Shown one piece after another: positions 12,180 through 24,577 of a DNA stretch of 64,000 nt (within the stretch, counting starts at the first letter, position 1; each line of letters begins with the position of its first letter). The notes under the pieces were generated by a model that was not told the DNA's origin, searched no databases, and saw nothing but the letters and a program-made list of their open reading frames with translations. The stretch covers positions 1,488,001 through 1,552,000 of the forward strand of contig JAYKYS010000016.1 of assembly GCA_036924285.1 (NCBI GenBank), given 5' to 3'. The translations under genes were made by a program, and so were the position numbers. Origin of the DNA: Asterella californica. Lineage: Eukaryota > Streptophyta > Marchantiopsida > Marchantiales > Aytoniaceae.

Positions 12180-12990
12180 ACGGATAGTGCCACATCCATC
12201 TCAAAAGACACAGTTAGTACGACATGCCCATGAAGAGTTGAGACATTTTGGAGTGAAGCGTACGCATAGCTTATTCCAATGATAGTATTGGTGGCTTTGA
12301 TATGCACGTCGATGTGCATCAGTTTGTCGCACGATGTGTGGTTTGTGATCAAATACGAGCATCATTTAATGCTCCTACTCCACAGTTACACCCCTTACGG
12401 ATTATGAGTTACCGTTGGAGCTTAGATTTTACGGGACCTTTATCGTTGATCGTACGTCACCACCGGTATGTGTTGGTGATGATGGAGCAATTCTCCAAGT
12501 GGATTGAGTTGGTGACATTACCAGACAAGGCGAGTGAAGAGACGGTGTATGCGTTCTTAGATCGAGTGCTGAGTCGTTTTGGAGCACCAGCTGAAGTGCT
12601 GACAGATCAAGGTACAGAGTTCCTTGGTGACCTTCGGTCATTCGTCCTGATTCTGCTGAGGTGCTGAACCTTGATGACCCGGATAGGTGAACGCATGTTC
12701 TCAACGAGCAGAGACATATCAAAGAGTTATGCCTATGACTTTTGAGAACCTAGCGATTGCTCAACATAGAGACACTTTGCGATATGCGACTATTCGAGGA
12801 GGAGGTTGTCGATCATCGATTCGCAGGTTTCATCCTGACGATTATATCTATCTACAGCAGATTGCACCGACGACGTTGGACGTGACCGTAGGACGCACTA
12901 TTTTACGAGTGCATGAGGTGTTATCTTCTGGAGTACTCATGTTAGAGTCGTGATGGTGTTGTTTGGAAAGATCATGTGCGTAATTGCGCG
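12180..12990 (+). pseudogene. Retrotransposon integrase, internally deleted
   Basis: The zinc-binding HHCC domain is split over frames: HEELRHFG (about 12227) supplies the His pair and CVVC (near 12336) the Cys pair. The catalytic core has LDFTGPL and VLTDQGTEFLGD, the first two acidic residues of the D,D,E triad. After about 12640 the reading breaks. What follows (about 12640-12760) no longer fits the core, and the third acidic residue is missing, which points to a deletion. The C-terminal domain follows at 12770-12990, with FENLAIAQHRDTLRYA, FHPDDYIYLQQ and RILRVHEV/SGVLMLES-type elements, then RNCAPCHFPN. It leads directly into the PHD finger. Confidence 0.85.
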
Positions 12991-13050
12991 CCATGTCATT
13001 TTCCCAACACCGTTGACCCAAGCTTAGCAATTGTATGGGCGGGCTTGAGG

Positions 13051-13190
13051 TGTATGTTATGTGGATCTGCTGGTGAAGTAGCTCGTATGTTGGTGTGTGA
13101 TGATTGTTCTAGAAGTTGACACATGTCATGTTTAACTTCACTTCTCAATGTCGTTCTTATTGGACGATGGTTTGTCCTCGATGTATATAG
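13051..13190 (+). pseudogene. PHD finger at the C-terminus of the integrase
   Basis: Directly after the integrase tail the frame reads CMLCGSAGEVARMLVCDDC, then SRS-stop-HMSC, then after a one-base frameshift VCPRC and a TAG stop at 13188-13190. This gives the PHD spacing C-X2-C, X11, C-X2-C, X4, H-X2-C, about 20 residues with GRW, C-X2-C. The internal stop is TGA where PHD fingers normally have Trp, a one-base change. PHD fingers bind histone H3 tails, so this would be a chromatin-targeting module comparable to the chromodomain of chromoviruses. Coordinates of the zinc ligands: Cys codons at 13051-13053 and 13182-13184 bound the finger. The fold is clear from spacing; the histone mark recognised cannot be read from the sequence. 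Confidence 0.8.
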
Positions 13191-13254
13191 CGGAGATAGT
13201 TGATTAGATCTTTGCGTGGTATGAATTGCAGACAGACGACTAACGATGGAGTGA

Positions 13255-13860
13255 TGTAGCACCCGGCCTCTTGATCCTTGCACTCATGAAAGTGTATATC
13301 ACGTAGTTTGGATATGCAGTTATCTGGAATTAGAGGGACCTAATCGCTAGTTAGGGAGGCGATTGTGGTACACTTGTGGATGTGTATGAGATCGTTCGTG
13401 TTTTATGTGTATGTGTGGTATATCTTTGACAGCGATGTATGTTGTGTAGCGATGTGTATGTGCACGACAACTGTCACGTCAGTTTGGGCACCTCGACTAG
13501 ATTGACCGAGTGCGGAGTGGTGAATCTCGGTAAGGCCGTTAGTGTCGTTAGGACGAGTTGTGGGAGAGCCCACTAGGGGTATACTTCGCAGGTAGTGCTT
13601 AGAAGCCTTAGTTCTTCTTTATGTGTATGTGTGATGTATCTTTGACAGCGATGTATGTTGTGTAGCCATGTGTATGTGCATGACAACTATCACGTCAGTG
13701 GACACCTCGGCTAGATTGACCGAGTGCGGAATGACGAATCTCGATAAAGCCATTAGTGCCGTGAGGGGGAGTTGGTGGGAGAACTCACTAGAGATATACT
13801 TCGCAAGTAAGGGCTTAGAAGCTTTAGTTCTTCAAGTTGAATTTTCAAGTTCCAAACTAT
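13255..13860 (+). repeat. LTR-like 3' end of the methyltransferase retrotransposon
   Basis: About 65 bp after the polyprotein stop, the sequence changes to TGTAGCACCCGGCCTC (13255 onward), a typical start of a plant Ty3/gypsy LTR. No matching 5' copy was found, so this is inference from position and the TG start. The 3' boundary is not clear. It contains the 216-bp tandem duplication at 13402-13833. Confidence 0.45.
13402..13833 (+). repeat. 216-bp tandem duplication
   Basis: Copy one is 13402-13617 and copy two is 13618-13833. Both start with TTTATGTGTATGTG, share TATGTTGTGTAG, the segment GATTGACCGAGTGCGGA and GAAGC(C/T)TTAGTTCTTC, and differ by scattered substitutions and small indels. 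The two copies are clearly head-to-tail. The duplication lies inside the putative LTR and may have duplicated promoter elements. Confidence 0.85.
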
Positions 13861-14965
13861 AATAGATAGTTTAGTTATGTATAACTCGGATTCTCTTCGA
13901 ACATAGAGTGAATTTGGCTTGATCATTTGTGAATAATTTTTGTTGCGATGTTAGAGATGGTAATTTCTCTATTTATATTATTGTTATACACTTGTGTTAT
14001 TGTTATACACTTGTAAATGTATACAAGAATGATTTTTCTAAAGCTGCTACCACATTCACTTTCATACATAGAAAATTATCGAAGTAACAGAATTAAAAAC
14101 AAAAAGAACATTGATATAATTTTAATTCAGATTAAACAAATATAATTCTAAATCTATGTGAATCCAATCATCAAGTAAAACAGAGGTCATGTGTTACTAC
14201 GTTTTAGACAATCAACTCTATATGATCTATGTTAATCTTCGCTTTTATATCTGATTTCTAAGAATTAAAAATATTGTTCTTTTCTATATGAAATTAGATT
14301 TAAGTCTAATTTACTTTTTTAAGTGACAATAACCTGCAATGATAACGTCTTAAAAGTGTAGATCATAGACCAAGAATCTCATGTAATAGTAGGTGTCAAA
14401 GTTTAAGCAAAAAGATACCTAAACGAGAGCAAGGAGAAGAGTCTTAATTAGATAGTGCCAGTCCCACCATATGATTCACAGCAATTTTATTGTGATAAAT
14501 AGATACAGATCAAAACCACAAATCGAATCTCCCGCCGAAATTACTCTTTGAAAACTTTACTCTTATCTTGAACTCTAAGATCACACGCATATTAAACAAC
14601 ATGAAAGCTTAGAAAACTGATGTAACATAAAGGAGTCCAGAACTATCGTGCAACTGAATCCAGAATGATTAGCTCTTCAACGCCGGAAAGTTTAGACAAG
14701 CACGAAAAGCCTAGCGATCTTGTCCATCACTTCGTTCCCAGTTTCATCCACAAAGGCCACTGTTTAGCAACTCTATATAGGGCGTACCTGACGGCTTCCT
14801 TTACATATTTCAACCATTCTACCCTGTATCTATAGACACCACTCTGATGTGACAAGATTCTGCACGAGTATATTACCCTGCGATTAAGAGAAGAGATATC
14901 CCAAAGAGCGGTTGGAAATTTATTCACTTCGATCTGTTGCTTCTATATCCTACCGACGCAGCATC
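13861..14965. other. AT-rich DNA and 3' flank of the primase gene
   Basis: AT-rich DNA without assignable ORFs. TTATTGTTATACACTTGT occurs twice in tandem near 13978-14013. The primase gene on the - strand ends at 14966, so the 3' UTR and polyadenylation region of that gene lie in the right part of this stretch. I cannot fix the poly(A) site. Confidence 0.5.
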
Positions 14966-17900
14966 CTACCAGTTCAGTGAGGGTCTCGAGGCCATCTCCT
15001 GTAACTTCGCTCGATGATTGGTCTCCAATTCAGCCTACATTTGTACATGACAACGGTTGAGCCAAGAGGAATGATAGCCAGAGTAGAAGGCACATAAACA
15101 AATCGACGATAACATCTGAACAAAACTGAACATATTACCTTATTGGTTCGGGATAGAGGATCGAGGATTGAAGATTTGAAGAAGTGTATCGAGTTTGCAA
15201 GAGATGTCCTCTCCCAGTCTGAGAGAAAAGTATGTCAGCGGTTTCTCATATGACAAACATCACAACGCTGTCGAAGGTCCATCATCGCGCATGTCTATCT
15301 ACGTTAGAGCAGGTAAGATAATGTACTGATGACTCAAACTGGATCGAATATAGGCAACGGGATTAGAAACCGAACTGCGTTACTGTCCATCTGATTACCT
15401 CTCTGCCTGAGATCTGATTCTGTATCGTCCCGGTTTAGCTCATCTAATAACTGTACATTGCATCACCAGCATGTCAGTTCCGGCCCGCCTCGAAGTTTCT
15501 AGCATTAGCAGCTTATTATTCCTTCGCTTGCACAATCAAAGATAGAGATAGTAGTGAGATACAAATACTTCGTATAGTGTTTAGGTTATGATCTTTCTCG
15601 CAGTTAGGAACCAAGTGGTGAGACTCAACTATGTTCGCAGTTAGGAACCAAGAACATAGTTGCAGGTTGATACTCCGTAGATCTTACAGACCGGGCTTTT
15701 GGAGACTATCCACATATCGTTTCTTTCTGCGACTGCCTGTGCACTGTTTCAAAAGCTGAATCATTTACCTGCGATAGAGTTGGAACTTCAAGAGGATTAA
15801 ATGCCTCACAGTTGTTCGGATCAATTGGTACACAAACACGACCTGCAAGAGCATCAACAAGATGAAACAATAAGGTCCGAGCATCCAAAAAGCGTCTACT
15901 ACATCTCTGAAGCGCATGTCGACGTAGGTACTATACTCTGTCACAAAAGGTAATCCCTACACTGACGTAAAAGGACATATCCTTGTAGACTGCAAACAGA
16001 TGTACTCGTAAGGGAGCATGCCGTAGCCTTTGCACCATAGACCCTGTTACACTAAGACAAAGTCCTTTATGATGTCCTGTGCTAACAATACATTATTGTT
16101 CCCTATCTGCCATATCCAAAGTATTTATTGGCAAACTATGCAGCAATGCACCTGTTTTTGGATGAACACAGAACGGTGCTTTCAGAAGATGATTCATATG
16201 TTTAGATACCTGGACAGGGAACAAGAAACATGTAAGCATGACAGAAGCGGCTTAGGTGGTAGTCATGGAACCTGTGGATATCGTAGGTTTATCTGTAATT
16301 TTGTCCATAATATTGTACCTCCATGTCGATTCTTGGATAGGTATAAGAGAAGATAATTTCCTCGACACAACGCCTCAAGGCTTGGCCCTGCCATCCCCAA
16401 ACTCGCGATTAGAGCAGATACCAACGTATGTTCGCTGACAGAGTCTCGACGAGCACGTGTTTTGTGAGCATGCCGCCAAGTTCGGAGTGCAGTAAAACGA
16501 GATTTACTTACTGACAAAGTGAACATTGTTGCTAGTAGGGAAAGCGCACAGGTGTGACTCCGTGTAGTTGTCCATTGCTGGCTTATAAATTGCTACTAAT
16601 GGGGAGCAAAATTACGGTTACGATCCCAGCACTGAAGTAACGGAGTAAGAAACTACCTTCGATTTACCCTGTTCCAACTGCAGCTTCAACTGCTTCCAAC
16701 GCTTGGAATTAGTTTCGTCATTGTTGGAGGACAAAGATGACTGCCATTTGCTGCGCATCTGTGACCTCACATCTGCAGCGAAAACATCCGCACAAGCAAT
16801 CATAAGGGGGTGTTCAGAACTGTTTAAATTGCAGGTTCACAACTTTCAACGGTTGAAGATGAAGGATGTTGAAAATATGAAGGCCTCACTCTCATCTGGC
16901 ACCATGTCAAGAACCTTCAGGAAGTTCTCTTCTGAAGCGAGCAGGTTTTGGTTCGGAAGGACTTTTTCCTCAAAGTACTTTTTCAACACCTCTGTGTATG
17001 CTCTCCTGGACGAGGCGTCACAACAATTAGCCCGAGAAATGGTCGTGACGGTAGTAAAATCCAGACAGTGCCCACCGTTGTTCACATCCAGTCTTTACAG
17101 CTTGCGGGTTCTGTCTCTTAAGTCTCCAAGTTCAGAAAGTAAAGGTGACAACAACAGTTAACCGTAGGAAAGAAAGCATTCCTCGGAACGAGAACCAATA
17201 AACGGTACACTTCAAACCATAAGAAAGGATGAAGGATGGAACAGTTTAATGATCATAAGAACGCATTAACCACGAGAAAACTCTCAGAAGACAGTATATA
17301 GGATCTGATAATCTGGCAAGTCTATGCTCCGGAAGGACAAGCACTATACCGAAAAAGTGCAAGCAGGCCTCAACTTGATATCTTACAATAAAGATGGATG
17401 AAGCGCAGGACCGGTGAATGCTACCTTCTTCCCATTCATCTCGTTTCCCTTAAGATCAAAGTTAAACTCCAAATCAGTGTCTTATCTCACGTGTCACTTC
17501 GGGTGATCGTGAATGCATGATTTAGTGTCCATTTGGTAGAGACAAACACAAACCTTGCATACACGGAAATACTCCGCAATTGACGACCTTTGCTCGTTTG
17601 TGAGTCTGCGACCACGTGAGGAGCATGTGTTTAAATTCCGTAGAGAAAGAAAAACTTAGCAGAGTTTTGTCCGAGTGGCGATTCTTAACAGAGGTAGTGT
17701 CTACGAAGAGAGAAACAGGCACAATTTAGAAACAAGATGTCGCTGACTTTGAATCAAACTGATTATGTACGAATCAGGTTGACATCAAACCCAGGCTACT
17801 AACTAGTGTAGTTCTATTTTCACAGTAGTGACATGCTAAAGATTCACGAAGCTCGTACTTACAAGCGCGTACTAATGTGGATGAGGCAAATATATCTCAC

Positions 17901-19464
17901 CTGCGTGCCCTTGAATCACAAACCCAGCAGTGAACACCACGACGGCCACTGTAAACCCACAGTATGTGCTCAAAGCCGAAGTCATCTGCAAGAAATCACC
18001 TCCATCAGAAACCACACCTCTTCTGTCGTCTCTTCTGCCGTCTCTTCTGCTTGTCGTAAGAACGTATCTGGTATACAGGTTCCCACATCGAAATAGCCAT
18101 ATGTACATGTTTGATGCATTTGAAATTAAGACCAGAAAAAATATCGCGCGCCTGAGAAAACCATATCTGCAAGGGAAACTTCATGAACGTGATCATTAGG
18201 ACCTTGAAGGGGCAGCGCATGAAACAGAACTGCGAAATAAAGCACCTCCTCTGCTCTTCTGATATGACAAGAGGAAGATGCTCTATCCGCACACCCCCAC
18301 CTTTGAGAGCAGCGTCGACAACCTTTATGGATATTGTCATCAGTGGCCAGCACAACAAGCAAATATCGGCACCACTGCAGCAGCTTCGAATATCGTCATA
18401 ATCGGTCATATCCTGGACGGAACAAACTTGTCAATGCTGAGCCGGGCAAGACTTCTGATGTGCTCAAGCGAGCAGTAATTTCTGAACCAAAAGAAAATTT
18501 ACGCATGGAATCTGACACATACCACATCAAACACCAATTCTCTTTCAACAGGCGAGAAGACCTTGTCTCCACCAACACTTGAGTATGCAGTTCGTTTGGA
18601 AGGCTGTGAGAAATATCAGCAGACAATGCAGCAAGTCATGAAGTATAGTTTTGCTGGAACAACAGAGTCCCGCATACAAAATACAGCGTTCAACTAGTCT
18701 TAAAACGGTTGTAAACGTGCAGTGATTAAGTCCTCAAGACCACTGTTCTTGACATTTACAGAGAGGACAAACGGAACTTACGTCGACGTTGTAAACAGCT
18801 CCAATATCAATCTTATGGGGACATTTTTCTCGGATAGCAGCCTCCATTGCAGAGGCATCATGGAATGACAAGTACCGAAGATAAATGTCATGTTCGAGTG
18901 TGAAAGAAAACTCCCTTCGGCAGAAGTAAGAGGCATCACATCCAGGATGCTTACCATCTACAAATTCAAGGTGTTTCCATAAGACGTAGAAGTAACAGTA
19001 CAAGCACCACCTAGAAGAACAGCAGCTGATAGGAGACGCAAATGGAGGGGATTATATTTCAGTCAGAGTGTGCCTACCATGCCCATAAGAAAGCCATTTG
19101 TGCATTTCGGCGTATGGAAACAGCCTTCCTGAACCACAGAAACAGGCGAAGTTACCATAAGAAAGCTCGTCACCCCTCAAACAGAGTACTCATCCTAGAT
19201 ACAATCTTAAACTGCAGGTCAGTGGCAGGGCTGAATGATAATGACTGGACCAAACAAAATACGCACGTGTAATGCCTAGTGCTGCAGTATTTCATTTCGC
19301 GGACGGAAGATAAGCTTGAAATGACAGAAATGTGAGGAAGTTGCTCCAACTTGCGGGCAAAAATTTGTGAGCTCACCATAGTACAACTTCAAGCAGTCGG
19401 GACTGAAGTCGTTTTGTTGTGGTTGAGCAGGTGGGACAGGATTGGCGTTTCCATCAACCTCCAT
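14966..19464 (-). CDS. PRIM1: DNA primase small (catalytic) subunit, 16 exons
   Basis: The protein makes the RNA primer in the DNA polymerase alpha-primase complex in the nucleus. Exons (- strand, 5' to 3'): 19464-19377, 19128-19078, 18957-18782, 18603-18523, 18412-18301, 17985-17901, 17605-17554, 17448-17387, 17005-16890, 16772-16657, 16387-16319, 16209-16152, 15842-15769, 15450-15399, 15218-15139, 15034-14966. Every intron is GT-AG and all phases join, giving 446 residues, close to the family length. Key motifs are [23 protein letters not shown] and ELVFDVDMTDYDD, with the catalytic pair D131/D133. The zinc ligands are CC at 143-144, C149 and C152, followed by [15 protein letters not shown] for nucleotide binding. 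[20 protein letters not shown] carries the third Asp (D334), and the C-terminus ends SLNW. No residue loss is seen, so the gene appears functional. The start is the first ATG of exon 1 and precedes the conserved family N-terminus. Confidence 0.95.
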
Positions 19465-19476
19465 CTTGAAACATAA

Positions 19477-19484
19477 GCGGGAAG
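19477..19484 (-). promoter_or_regulatory. Possible E2F site just upstream of the primase start codon
   Basis: On the - strand the sequence reads CTTCCCGC, 13-20 bp before the ATG at 19464. It contains TTCCCGC, which fits the plant E2F consensus TTSSCGS. Replication genes are usual E2F targets, so the position is plausible. A single 7-bp match can occur by chance. The site lies in the likely 5' UTR. Confidence 0.35.
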
Positions 19485-22400
19485 AAGTTCAGAAACGGAG
19501 CTCACATACTCGCTCAGGTATCATTCCAGGGCAGCTCTTACTTCTTCCATTCTTGACGATAAACCCCAGAAGAGACCGCGCGACTAGACCAGCTGTTAAG
19601 CTTGAACGATGCGTTCATTCACAATACGAATCATATCTTCTGTCTCATCCTCCGTGTTCACACAACACAACTCTCCAAGAATTTCCCGTCTTACGATGAC
19701 CTCCCAAGGGTATATATGTGCACCGGAACAGTCCGGTGCACAACTGTGAAGATTTCGCGTTTCCTAGGAGGAAAAGACCGGAGAATTTAACCGGAACAAT
19801 GTCGCTAACACGCCTCGATAAACATCACCATCTCCGATCGAGCTGACAATGCCCGCTCAAATTCTCCTGAATATTTCCTGAATATTTCCGTATAACTAAT
19901 CAGTTACGCGCCCTCTTCACGCACGCTTAAAACTTATCGGACCTACTTACTTACTTACAGTATAGCACTCGTACAATCCCTGCTGGTTCTGAACAAGGAG
20001 AGTTTGCGCAATGTGAACCCGGGAGTAGGGACGCGTCTACATTGTGTCTTTCCTCCGGTTTTCGCAACCTCCGGCATACGCGTAGAACTGTGTTTGCGAG
20101 TCTGTCACCGCTAACGGCATGTCGTAGACATACAGTCGTATACAGCGTGTACAAATTACAAACACCATAAAAAGGCGGGACGGACAGTATTGATGAAATG
20201 ACTGGTGAAGAAGTTGAACAGAGGTGCCACGGCCTCCCATATCAATTACGTCTCATTTCAAGTCATTTGCGCGTTATTACTGCAGTGTTATGTTCATTTA
20301 CATAGTTCAGGCGGTGGAACGTGTCGTGCCGAGGGGAATTCTCCTAAACGGAGATAACTTTACTCTGATGTCTCGTCTTCCGGAGTGAAGCCTGTGGAGG
20401 GAGCCGAAACTCGACGAGAAAACGCAATATGGGCGGACCTGCAATCCCAAGGTGTCTGGTGGGAGAATGCGCGTTGGGAACATGCACAGGTTTACTTGGA
20501 TGGGGACTACGGAAAGCCACTTTACCCCGCCTGTTCTTTAGTTCCATGTTTAAACTACCTTCTCGTCACTTCGAAGCCAAACGAAGTAGAAACCTCGATT
20601 TGGGTAGCACCCGAATACATCCGGCTTGTTCACGCCTATTCATCCTCCTATAATGGTAAATGTTATTACCTTTCCTGTGGGGTCTTCGCACACCATGGGA
20701 CTGTTCATGTGAGTCTCCATAGAGATTAATACCAGAAGGTTCGTTAATAGTTTGCAGCGCATGCACTTCCAACCGAACTCGCAAGAGACTGAACACACGA
20801 TCTTTTTCATAGAAGACTATAGACCAAACCACTTCGGACACCGATCTTCAATATAATACCGAAGATCCAGGATAAAGAATCAAGAATATTACAGCATCGA
20901 TCCAAGATATATGATACTTTAGCTGAGGTTTGTGTTTAATCAAGAACCCTAATTTTGGAGGACACTTACTTTTAGATAGCTATATACATCGGCGATATCC
21001 AATGTCAATCTAAGGTCACTGAACTGTGGATGTCTTGACCGTGTTAGATTGACAGCGTTAGTCTGGTCGTGGGTGGTTAGGATCCTAGGATGGATATTAG
21101 GTAATATTCGCATGCATTCGTTTTTGTTCGCATGTGAATTTACAAATCAGAACAAGTGGAACAGCGTTTAGGTTGTTTTTGTTCCTCGAGCAAGATGTGA
21201 TTTCGTTCTGAAAGCTTTAGTTTTAGCGGTTGAAATGAACCTCAATTGAGTGGGAATAGCTATCACCAACGATGACTCCATAACTCTAGGTCCCATCAAA
21301 GTGTATGTTGTAAATTTCGAAGCTACAGTTTCTCATCTGAAGCATTTTGTTTATCGAGCATGCAGGAGGTGGGTTACCACTGGTCAGATTTGTACTAAAT
21401 CACTGAAAGGTGGTGCGTATTGCAACCATGGATCAGGAAGTAGATCAGATAGTACATAGCTCGATTTATTTTGTTTCACTGTGTGACAATAGCCAGCAAG
21501 AAGAATCGATCCCGGTCATTATCTTCGACTAAGCTACGATTCTGTTGAACATGGACGCCAGCAAATTCAAACAGTGGAATGAGCTTGAACAGTCGTTCTA
21601 GCGTTGGTCCGGTGTGAAGTTCTCATTCGTGTTTCAAATGGTAAAATAAGTGGTTCAATCCATGAACTATATCAAGTTGCATCGTCAATGTCTAATCCAT
21701 CTCCATACATATTTCCTCGAGTAGTGTCGAGAACAAGAAGTAAAAATGCAACTCGAGCGGTTGTTCGTGACGCTGATTTACGTCATCAGTTAATTGACTT
21801 ATAAATGTATTAAAAACTATTTGCTTAGGACAAGAGAGAAGATAGTGCACATTGTGATGACGTGAAGTCTTATTAATAGCAAACAGCATAACATCTAGTT
21901 TGTTGTAGTTTTGTGATTCTTTACTGAAATTCACGTGCTGCATATTTGTGTTTGATCTATGTTATCTCGATCTCTTCAAGTAATTAAATTTCCATTCTAG
22001 CAGGATAGTAAGAGTTTCAAATGTGGAATTTTGTGGTGTACTGATTAGTCTTCAGTTTTGAATCGTGTGACACATTATGTTAGGACTACGAGGTCTGCAG
22101 TAATAGAAAAAAGATTACTGCATAATGACACTAAGCAGTGTCGTGTCGTGGATCGGCTATGATGTAAAACCTAACACTACGTGATTTCGAGCCATAGTTT
22201 GAAACTACAGAGGTTTGAAGTTCACGAGATGATTTTTTGTATGTAAAATCTACGCGAGGTGGGAGAAGGTGTTGTGAGACTAAGAGATGACAATCTATTA
22301 AAGGCTCGCATACATTTTCTCATTAAAGGGTTCGAAACCTTCAAGTGGTCCTAATTTGGACTACAAATGTCATTTTCTACTGAGTTCGGTAGCATGGGAC

Positions 22401-23182
22401 AAGATTTTCCAAGGGCTTTCTGATGATACCAAAAACACCGAGGCGGAACTTGCAAGGCAGAAGTTACATGTGCTTGGAGTTTGAGTGAACTTCAAGCTGA
22501 AAATATCAAAACTGTACGAGGGTTCTCACATATTTGTGGTTGGGACGGATTGTGAGGGTCTGAAGGTATATTTGTGCACGAATTCACATAGATTCTCAAA
22601 AGGGAGAGAAATCATATGGCTTTGACTGGCTATAACTAGAGTTCTAGACGTCAGTTGGGATGAAAGTGATATCTTTGGAAAAAAAACGTCGAGACTTTTT
22701 CAATGACATAAAGAACAGCTTGTTTGGAAGTATAGAGATAGAACCACATTGGTTTGAAATTAATGAAAACTTTCAAGACCGAGTCTGCAAATTTGCACGA
22801 GGGCCTGTGCAGATTTTATCTAAGGAATGAGTTTGGACCCGGAAAGTTTCCAACACTGACAACTTTTTACTGGAATGTTCGTTCGAGGCACAAGGGGTAT
22901 CACTGGAACCGAATTTTCACAAGGAGTGTACCTAGCTCTCTGGATTCATGCTTTGGTAAATAGTTTCAGGAATTCTAGAGATTAAAAATTATTATCTTGG
23001 AAGTAGCTTAACTTCCTTTATGGTAGTCCGTACGAGACATATAGCATATCGTTGGATTTTATTTTTTGAATGTTATGTAGCTTTAGTGTTAGATCAGATT
23101 TTTATAAATTTTTGTTAAGACCACATATCATTGCGTCTTGTCTGTAAATCTTGTGAATAATTGATGAAAGCAAAGAGTATGA
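19485..23182. other. Intergenic DNA between primase and the second retrotransposon
   Basis: The first part holds the 5' flank and promoter of the primase gene. It includes a 10-bp perfect hairpin GTGCACCGGA/TCCGGTGCAC at 19718-19741 (4-nt loop) right after TATATATG. Beyond about 20.8 kb the DNA becomes AT-rich. ORFs such as 20385-20729, 21250-21459 and 21604-21804 have no recognisable domain, and I regard them as chance. No RNA gene is supported. Confidence 0.5.
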
Positions 23183-23422
23183 TTTCCACCTCCATTCTAC
23201 CATTTAGACAAGGTGACAATATAGTAGTGCTCACTCTTTAAGAAATATCTGAATTCTGTCCAAAAATATAGCTAAGTTTAATCATAACTAACTTTAGCTA
23301 GTCATGACTAACTTTATACCTCCTTAACGTACTTGAGCAGCAAATAAACATTCTCCACACTTAGTTATAACTAAATACCTTACTAATAGACAAACTTCAT
23401 ATGTGTAACATATGTCGTTACT
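23183..23422 (-). repeat. Truncated 3' LTR of the second retrotransposon
   Basis: These 240 bp match 30828-31067 with no gaps and about 16 substitutions. On the - strand the LTR starts with (A/T)GTAACGAC, the usual TGTAACGAC-type beginning, here with its first base changed. A purine-rich stretch (GGGGGTAAAATT on the - strand) directly precedes it and may be the polypurine tract. The rest of the LTR, present in the right copy, is missing beyond 23183. Confidence 0.8.
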
Positions 23423-23476
23423 AATTTTACCCCCGAACTAAATTTTTGCTCCGTCCTCGGAATGAAGAGAGAACTT

Positions 23477-24559
23477 TCATCGATGAAACAACTTCAACTT
23501 GTCATGGTTGATCCAATCGGATCTATGTTCTCCTAGCTCTCGAAAATCATATGTGAAGTTGCTCCACACCTTATCTACAACAAAAGGACCAAAATATCTA
23601 GGAAGAAACTTCTTCCTAGCTCTCTTGAATCTGATAGCATCATACAACATTACCCAATCTCCGACTTGAAAATTTTTTACCTCCCTCTTGCCCAATCATT
23701 TGTCGTAATTCTTCTTTTGATACGCTTGAGCTCGTTCCATCCGGATCATTGCTACCGCTCGGATCTCTTCCAACTCCATGAGTTGCTCCTTTCTTGATCT
23801 GACGACGTCTTCTCTCTTCGACCTCTTCAACTTTCGTTGAATAGTTTGAAAAGTATCCAATTCGAATTGGATTGGCAACTTGGACTCCACTCCATAAACA
23901 AGTCAAAATGGAGAATATCTAGTAGAAGTCTTTGTTGTCACTCGATACTCTCATAAGATGACATGTAGTCGCTTATGTCAAGTATGTTTCGTAGTCTCAA
24001 CACTAGCATCTTTGGTGAGCATCATACAAAGTGTAAGATTAATCTTCTTCGCAAGACCATTAGCATTTGATTTGTATGACGTCGTTACTCGTGGCTTGAT
24101 AGAAAAGTGTTGCAACATAGCATTAGTCATGCTCTCTACAGACTCTCCTCCTCTATTTGAGATCAACTCTAACTGACATCCAAATCTTGTGATGATCATC
24201 TCTCATAGGAATCTACTCACTTCTGTTTCATTAGTCTCCCTCAAAGGTCTAGCCTCTACCCACTTGGTACAATAGTCAGTGACGACTACAATGTATCTAT
24301 TGCTTTGAGGTGTCTTATTAAGAAGATTTATAAAGTCAATACCTCACTTCTCAAATGGTACTAACATTGGAATTGATCTTAATGGAGGTGTTATAATAGA
24401 CTTTAGAGCAAATGATTGACATACGTCACATGTTTTGCAATAGTCTAAACACTCTTTGAAAATACCTCTCCAATGATAACGCGCATCCAAAATCTTGGAG
24501 GTTGTTATCTTATCAGCAAAGTGACCTCCGCAAACAATGCCGTCGTACAACTCGTGCAT
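23477..24559 (-). pseudogene. Integrase of the second retrotransposon
   Basis: The zinc domain is in 24559-24344, with GGHFA for one His and CKTCDVC for the Cys pair. The core continues through stops: GIDFI (first Asp), VVVTDYCTKWVEARPL and ELISNRGGES near 24150. The last motif is normally SDRGGEF, so the second catalytic Asp is Asn here. The C-terminal domain is split between 23906-23696 and 23695-23477, with NFQVGDWVMLYD, RKKFLPRYFGPFVVDKVW and LKLFH. The changed active-site residue and stops make it inactive. Confidence 0.85.
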
Positions 24560-24577
24560 TAGCTTGAAAGCTTCCTT

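Larger units (their letters stand above)
6227..13860 (+). mobile_element. Decayed Ty3/gypsy-type retrotransposon carrying a DNA methyltransferase and a PHD finger
   Basis: Domains appear in the order gag (6227-7297), zinc knuckle (7460-7501), aspartic protease and spacer (8274-9057), C5 DNA methyltransferase (about 9100-10115), reverse transcriptase (10347-11215), RNase H (about 11216-11830), integrase (12180-12990), PHD finger (13051-13184) and an LTR-like tail (from 13255). The RT-RNase H-integrase order is the Ty3/gypsy order. The coding frame is broken by many stops and frameshifts, and the integrase has an internal deletion near 12640, so this copy cannot encode its proteins. A methyltransferase inside a pol-like polyprotein is known from retrotransposons of charophyte algae and dinoflagellates (from memory). 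No 5' LTR was found, so the left boundary is uncertain. Confidence 0.85.

Noticed and set aside
18005..18409. 134-codon - strand ORF as a separate gene
   Set aside because: It is primase exon 5 (18412-18301) read through into its intron. The true next exon, 17985-17901, restores the conserved [12 protein letters not shown].
20385..20729. 114-codon + strand ORF upstream of primase
   Set aside because: No domain, an overlapping ORF in another frame of similar length, and no splice-linked neighbours.
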